Of a DNA stretch of 35,425 nt, positions 31,025 to 35,425 are shown in pieces; position 1 is the first letter of the stretch, and every line of letters starts with the position of its first letter. Source of the stretch: Haplomitrium mnioides. Its lineage: Eukaryota > Marchantiophyta > Haplomitriopsida > Calobryales. Both the position numbers and the translations under genes were made by a program. The stretch is taken from contig JBNGIS010008514.1 in the NCBI GenBank assembly GCA_049999725.1, positions 164,760 through 200,184 on the forward strand. The letters run 5' to 3'. The notes below the pieces were generated by a model. That model saw nothing but the letters and a program-made list of their open reading frames with translations, was not told the DNA's origin and did not search any database.

Positions 31025-31572
31025 TGGAATGCTCAAGTGGTTATTCAATTATTTGAAAGTTGTGGTAATAACAAAGACATCATTGATTAAAAGGCAAATA
31101 TTATATATTAGTACAAGCATGATGTTGTGCTATTTAAAAGAAAATAGAAAAGAGTGAAGAAAATGGTAGAGGATGACTTTTAACGTTGAAATAATTTTAA
31201 GGTTACTTGCTCTTGAAGTTACTTTAGGTGAAGTGGTATAAGATTAATTTTGAGGTTGAAGTAAGATAAGATTACTTGCCTTCAAAGCTACTTTTAAAGA
31301 AGTAAGATAAGATCACTTTTACGGCTAAAATTGGAGGTGACATATAAGTGAAGGAAAGGAGATGAATTCTTCTTCTCTTGTATAAATAGAAGGGCTTCTT
31401 AGCCCCACTTTTTATTCTAGAGTTTCTCTCAATTCGGTTTGGCTCTTTGGTGGCTTGGCTGTGGCTTGCACTCTTGGCTTTTGCTTGCTTATTGGCCTTG
31501 AATTGCATAACTCTATTAGAGTTGTCTTGGAGTTGTTACTCATTTGAAAGTTGGTCTTTGAGTTCTTTTACA
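31025..31572 (+). repeat. 5' LTR of the plus-strand gypsy element
   Basis: It starts TGGAATGCTC (or TGCTCAAG at 31030) where homology to the chromovirus ends, and ends ...TTTTACA just before the primer site. About 545 bases. There is no second LTR in the window for comparison, so the left edge is inferred. Confidence 0.62.
31381..31388 (+). promoter_or_regulatory. Putative TATA box in the LTR
   Basis: TATAAATA lies about 190 bases before the LTR end and is followed by an AGAAGGGCTTC stretch, a typical U3 promoter layout. Confidence 0.5.
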
Positions 31573-31573
31573 T

Positions 31574-31585
31574 TGGTATCAAAGC
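31574..31585 (+). promoter_or_regulatory. Primer binding site (initiator Met-tRNA type)
   Basis: TGGTATCAAAGC differs by one base from TGGTATCAGAGC, the common plant retrotransposon primer site complementary to initiator Met-tRNA. It sits two bases past the LTR CA end. Confidence 0.85.
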
Positions 31586-31626
31586 TATGGTGCTTTTTGG
31601 TGGAGAGTTACATGGAGATTTAAGAA

Positions 31627-32290
31627 GTGATGATTCAAGCAATGCAACAACAAATTGAACATCTTACTTGCCTTTTGGAAGTTCAAATGCAAGTGAGAGA
31701 AAGGACATATTTTCAAGAAGAAGAAAGTCATGTATGGTTACCCAAACCAAAAGCATATGATAGGAAGACGATTCTTGACCTATCTGAGAATTTCTTGTTT
31801 GATTGGAAGCAATACTTTGAGGTTACAAACATCAGAGAAGATGGTTAAAAAATTCTATTTGCTGCAAGTTAATTGGAAGGAGTTGCAAGAACTTAGTGGA
31901 GATATCAAATAAAGCAAACTCAACGTGGATTTGTTGCTCCAATTGGTTCTTGGCAAGAGTTTAAAGTAGTGGTGAATTTAAGATTTAGGGCTCTGAATGC
32001 TCCAAAGGTGGCAAAAAATCAATTGGCAAAATTGAAGAAATTGGGTATAATGAGAAGCTATATCACAAAACTTAAGAATATCACTATGTAAATTCCTTAT
32101 TTGGGTAAGGGAGAAGGCTTAGATTGTTTTGTTCAAGGATTGAAGCTTTGCACTAGAATGGAAGTGACAATGAGAGATCCCTCACAACTAGAAGAAGCAA
32201 TGCGGATGGCTGAACAATACAACTCACTACTAGTGACTACCAAAGCTAAGCCACGTCAACAACAAGCTATACCAAATATTTGTGTGCCAC
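31627..32290 (+). pseudogene. gag of plus-strand gypsy element, decayed
   Basis: It starts MIQAMQQQIEHLTCLLEVQM, a coiled-coil gag start, then KAYDRKTILDLSENFLFDW (31760-31810). This matches the 'f.G..dp..a..Wl' segment of the retrotransposon gag domain. After a stop and frameshift near 31848, WQEFKVVVNLRF and GLDCFVQGLKLCTRMEV (to about 32170) complete the domain, then MRMAEQYNSLL. A decayed zinc-knuckle trace (GCFYCQKLRYK) occurs near 32370-32400. Confidence 0.72.
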
Positions 32291-32689
32291 CAAATGAGGT
32301 TGTATCTATGGAGATTAGTGCGCACAAATGGTGATACTCACTGTTGTAAAACGTGAGCGCCTACGTCAAAATGAAGGATGTTTTTATTGCCAAAAACTTC
32401 GTTATAAGATTGCAAAAATTGCCCACGTCGCCAATGTCAACCACATGCTATTGTTCAAGTAGCAATTGTTGAAGATGAAAACCAGGGAAACGACAAACCT
32501 TAGTAAAAATAGTCGAGCGGTTTATTGAGAATTGGATTAGTTCTAGTAGAATTAAAAGCTTGACAAAGAATTTGAAGTACCTTGTTTCATCTAAATGGTA
32601 TGGTTGATAAGCATTTTTGTAGAATGTTGACAAACTTTGGAAGTTTTGAAAATTTCACGTCATTACGTCTTGCAAAGAAAATCAAAGCT

Positions 32690-34038
32690 AAAACTTTGCT
32701 TATCAAGTGAATTTTGTAACTATGGCCAATGGCCAAAGATATGAAGTGTTCCACTCGCACAAGCCATTTCTTTTAAGGATTGGCAAAGAGGTGAAGGAAT
32801 CTATGGCTTTTGTTATTGCATAAGTATAATATGACATTATTTTAGGCTTGCCTTAATTGCTCAAGTTGATTGGGAAAAACAACAAATTCAAGTTAATTTA
32901 CATAGAAAGCAAATTCTTTTGAAGCACTAGACACTATTGGCAAAGTAGCCCAATACAATTCAGCATATTACTTCAATGGAGAAAGAGTTTTCTATTTTTG
33001 ATAGGTGGATCAAACCTATCGTGGACTTGAATAAAGAGGAAGGGAAATTTGTACCGACCTCAATGATTGATGATATTTTGAAGGAGTTTGTAGATGTATT
33101 TCTAGATGATTTTCCAAAAGGGCTACGAGATAATTGAGGAATGCCTTTTTTAATTGAGTTGATATTAGAAAGTACTTATCATAATCGGCCTATATACATT
33201 GCGACTTTTGCCACAAGAGTTGGAAGAGCTTTGCAATACCTTGACAAAGCTTCCTCACAAGGATTTTATTCATCATAGTACTTTGCCTTGGGAGTACTAC
33301 TATTGTTTTATACCAAATACATATGGTGGATTTTGTCTTTGTATATTTCATCGCAATTTTAATAATCAAACAGTAAAAAATTGTTTATTCTTTACTACAT
33401 ATTGATGATTTGTTGATCCATAGAGTGGTGTACGATTCTTTTCTAAGTTGGATCTTCAAAGTGGCTATTGGCTAGTTTCTATCAAGCCAAGTGATGTGCC
33501 AAAGACAACTTTCCATATAAGTTATAGGCATTTTGGGTGGAATGTCCTTACATTTGATCTCACTAATACTCCGGCCATATTCATGGAGCAAATGCATCAA
33601 ATTTTGGTATTTTTTGATGACATTCTTATTTTTAGTAAAACTAAAGTTGAGCATCACAATTATTTGAAAAAAATATTGCAAAGGTTGCATAACTAGAAGT
33701 TTTATTGCAAGAAATCCAAGTGTGAATTTTGAAGGCAAGAGGTTATTTGCTTATGGCACAAGGTGTCTGCGAATGGTATCAAGATAGAGGAAGAAAAAAT
33801 TAAAGCTATCACAAAGTGGCCAACACCGAAGGAGCCAAAAAGACATTAGAGCCTTCAATGGATCGGCAAGCTTCCATCAACGATTCATCCATTATGATGC
33901 ACATATTGTTGTACCACTTACAGATTTGCTAAGCAAGAAGGTCAAGTTTTGATGGACCACCAAAGAGCAAGCAGTATTTCAATAACTCAAGGATGTAGTC
34001 TCTTCTCATCATATTCTACAACCATATGATCCAAAGTC
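32690..34038 (+). pseudogene. Protease-RT-RNase H of plus-strand gypsy element, decayed and truncated
   Basis: A protease tail reads YDIILGLP (about 32831-32855). RT fingers are broken by frameshifts (33199-33405). The palm reads FSKLDLQSGYWLVSIKPSD (about 33430-33490), HISYRHFGWNVLTFDLTNTPA and FFDDILIFSKTKVEH (about 33610-33655), with FFDD for YVDD. A small deletion precedes this motif. After 33850 the linker and early RNase H read HIVVPLTDLLSKK and LKDVVSSHHILQPYDPKS, stopping at 34038 where copy D begins. Confidence 0.75.
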
Positions 34039-34364
34039 AACATCCGCTACCTTGAACCAGAAACCGTTACTAAGTTCCTGTTTCACTTGGCAGTCAAAAT
34101 TTTTTTTCTGGTGATTTAGCATTCAAAAACATCAAATTTACGACTAAAATCTTCTTTTAAAAAAATTGTTTTTTATAAACAAAAAATGCATATTTTACAT
34201 TGAGATTATATTTCAAACATTTCTTTGTAGAAAATACCTTGAAAAACAAACATTTTATAAAAACTTGACACTATTGTGAATAAACTAAATTCATCATAAA
34301 TGAAATAAAACATATATCTTTTGGTGGAAAAAACTACAAGAAAACGTAAATGTCCAGTCGGGTA

Positions 34365-34735
34365 AGGACTTTGAACCTGACTTTGAGCATCGTAGCTAAC
34401 AAATCCTATGCAAGCATAGACTCCAAACCAGAGTCGTAAAGCCTATGCACGCATAGACTCCAAACAAGAATCCTAAATCATGTGCGTGCTTAGACTCTGA
34501 ACAAGAACAATGAAGTTATGCACGCATGGACTTTGAACTAGAACCCTAGAGCCATTACATGCCAAGATTCTAAACAAGAACCCTACAGCCTATGCACGCA
34601 TAGACATTGAACAAGAACCCTTTGACCAATAGGTGCAAAGACTCTGAGCAATAACCTTACAACTTAAACGTGCAAGGAATCCGAACAAGAACTACAAAGC
34701 CTTAATGCGCAAGACACTAAACAATGTGCAAAGAC
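34365..34735 (-). repeat. 3' repeat array of copy D (about 37-40 bp unit)
   Basis: Units on the plus strand read roughly GCCTATGCACGCATAGACTC followed by CAAACAAGAACCCTA. The core CTATGCnnGCATAG is a shifted version of the palindrome found in the other arrays. Confidence 0.75.
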
Positions 34736-34935
34736 TCCAAATCATTCTTAGATTAGCAATTGAGTTCAAACCATTCTTAGACTATCAATTGAGTCAACTT
34801 ATTCTTAGGCGCACTAAACTGAATCGTGATGAAAAGACTTGAAATATATTGAAAGAGCAACAAGATGAAACTTTGGCAACTAAAGATTTGGAAAAAATGA
34901 ATTTTATTAATGATACAAAGTGTTCAAAGAGGTCC

Positions 34936-35425
34936 TCAGACTTTATCCTCTTTGGGAGAAACTGTCTCATCTAAATCTATAGGCTGAGCATATGCAGTCG
35001 CTAGAGAATCCTGTTAAGACTTTCCAGTCCCCGATATTACAACAGAGTCACCAGAAGCACCTGCAGTACCAGGAGGAACAAGTTCCTTGTAGTAAGCAAA
35101 AACTATCTGTGACTCAATCACATCGGATGGCAAGAAAGCCATCTCCAAAACCCTCTAAGGAATATAAATAGACTGACGTCTATCATATTCCAGGGCAATA
35201 CAGTTTTGCATCAGCTTTAAAGCATCATCTCCTGGATGTTTAAGCTTTGCCGAAACTGCAGGGCAGCTAAAAACACTCCGCATAATCTATCGAGGAAGTC
35301 TGATCGCAGAAGAAGGCTGCAAATTGAAAAGACGCATGCTCCTCTTTCCTTCCTTTGTCTAATAGCCCACCATCCAATACTTGTGGGGATGTGGGATTCT
35401 GGGACCACCAGAATGATGAATATTG
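34936..35425 (-). pseudogene. Motif I exon of copy D, with motif I deleted
   Basis: On the minus strand the exon reads through the KEGKRSMRLFNLQ-like block (about 35300-35400) and AKLKHPGDDA, then joins directly to LKLMQNCIALEYDRRQ (about 35170-35222). The segment that should lie between (QALYNFFIDH and DLCSRSGTS in copy A) is missing, about 120 bases. The tail with DLDETVS ends at a TGA (34936-34938). The rest is better conserved than in copies B and C. Confidence 0.62.

Larger units (their letters stand above)
31025..34038 (+). mobile_element. Plus-strand Ty3/gypsy element, 5' part
   Basis: A 5' LTR (31025 or 31030 to 31572) is followed by a Met-tRNA-type primer binding site, gag, protease, RT and the start of RNase H. 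It is cut at 34039 by the terminus of copy D, so integrase and 3' LTR are not seen. It lies in the opposite orientation to, and inside, the second chromovirus copy. Confidence 0.78.
34039..35425 (-). mobile_element. Methyltransferase-bearing repeat unit, copy D (5' part outside window)
   Basis: The minus-strand copy ends at 34039 with the shared terminus (reverse complement ends GGTAGCGGATGTT). It comprises the AT-rich stretch, a 3' repeat array and the motif I exon, and leaves the window at 35425 close to where that exon should begin. It interrupts the RNase H region of the plus-strand gypsy element, so it inserted after that element. Confidence 0.6.

Overview
The window looks like nuclear DNA of a plant with a large, repeat-rich genome. 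The signs are AT-rich sequence, GT-AG introns, Ty3/gypsy LTR retrotransposons (one with an initiator-Met-tRNA-type primer site, one with a chromodomain integrase), and decayed fragments resembling a plant PPR gene and the Mediator subunit MED14. I cannot name the species; a gymnosperm-like genome would fit, but that is inference. No intact long coding gene is present. Nearly every coding trace carries stops or frameshifts, so this is a stack of decayed mobile and multicopy sequence.

The most interesting content is a multicopy, intron-bearing unit seen six times: A, 1-5100 (+); B, 5101-7883 (+); C, 13281 to about 17636 (-); F, about 18605-19110 (-, fragment); E, about 23190-23859 (-, fragment); and D, 34039-35425 (-, runs off the window). 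Read across copies, it encodes a basic Ser/Lys-rich N-terminal region with an SV40-like nuclear localisation motif in C, then a ParB/Srx-like domain, then a split Rossmann methyltransferase. The DPPY-like motif IV comes first and the SAM-binding motif I sits in a later exon, the order of beta-class DNA N6-adenine/N4-cytosine methyltransferases. One intron and the 3' regions hold arrays built on a palindrome with core CATGCGCGCATG. Copies A, B, C and D end in the same roughly 45-bp sequence carrying two AGTAGCGGTT boxes.

Between B and C (7884-13280) lies a tandem pair of diverged copies of an unrecognised gene with an N-terminal globular region and a helical or coiled-coil C-terminal part. Between F and E (19110-23190) are fragments resembling MED14 (about 21138-21635) and a PPR protein (about 21725-22040).

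From 23860 to 34038 the window is a nest. A minus-strand chromovirus with two roughly 555-bp LTRs sits in copy E. A second partial chromovirus copy shares its upstream LTR. A plus-strand Ty3/gypsy element starting near 31025 interrupts that second copy. The 3' terminus of copy D interrupts the plus-strand element at 34039. The methyltransferase unit therefore lies both below and above LTR-retrotransposon insertions, which is the best evidence here that the unit is itself mobile.
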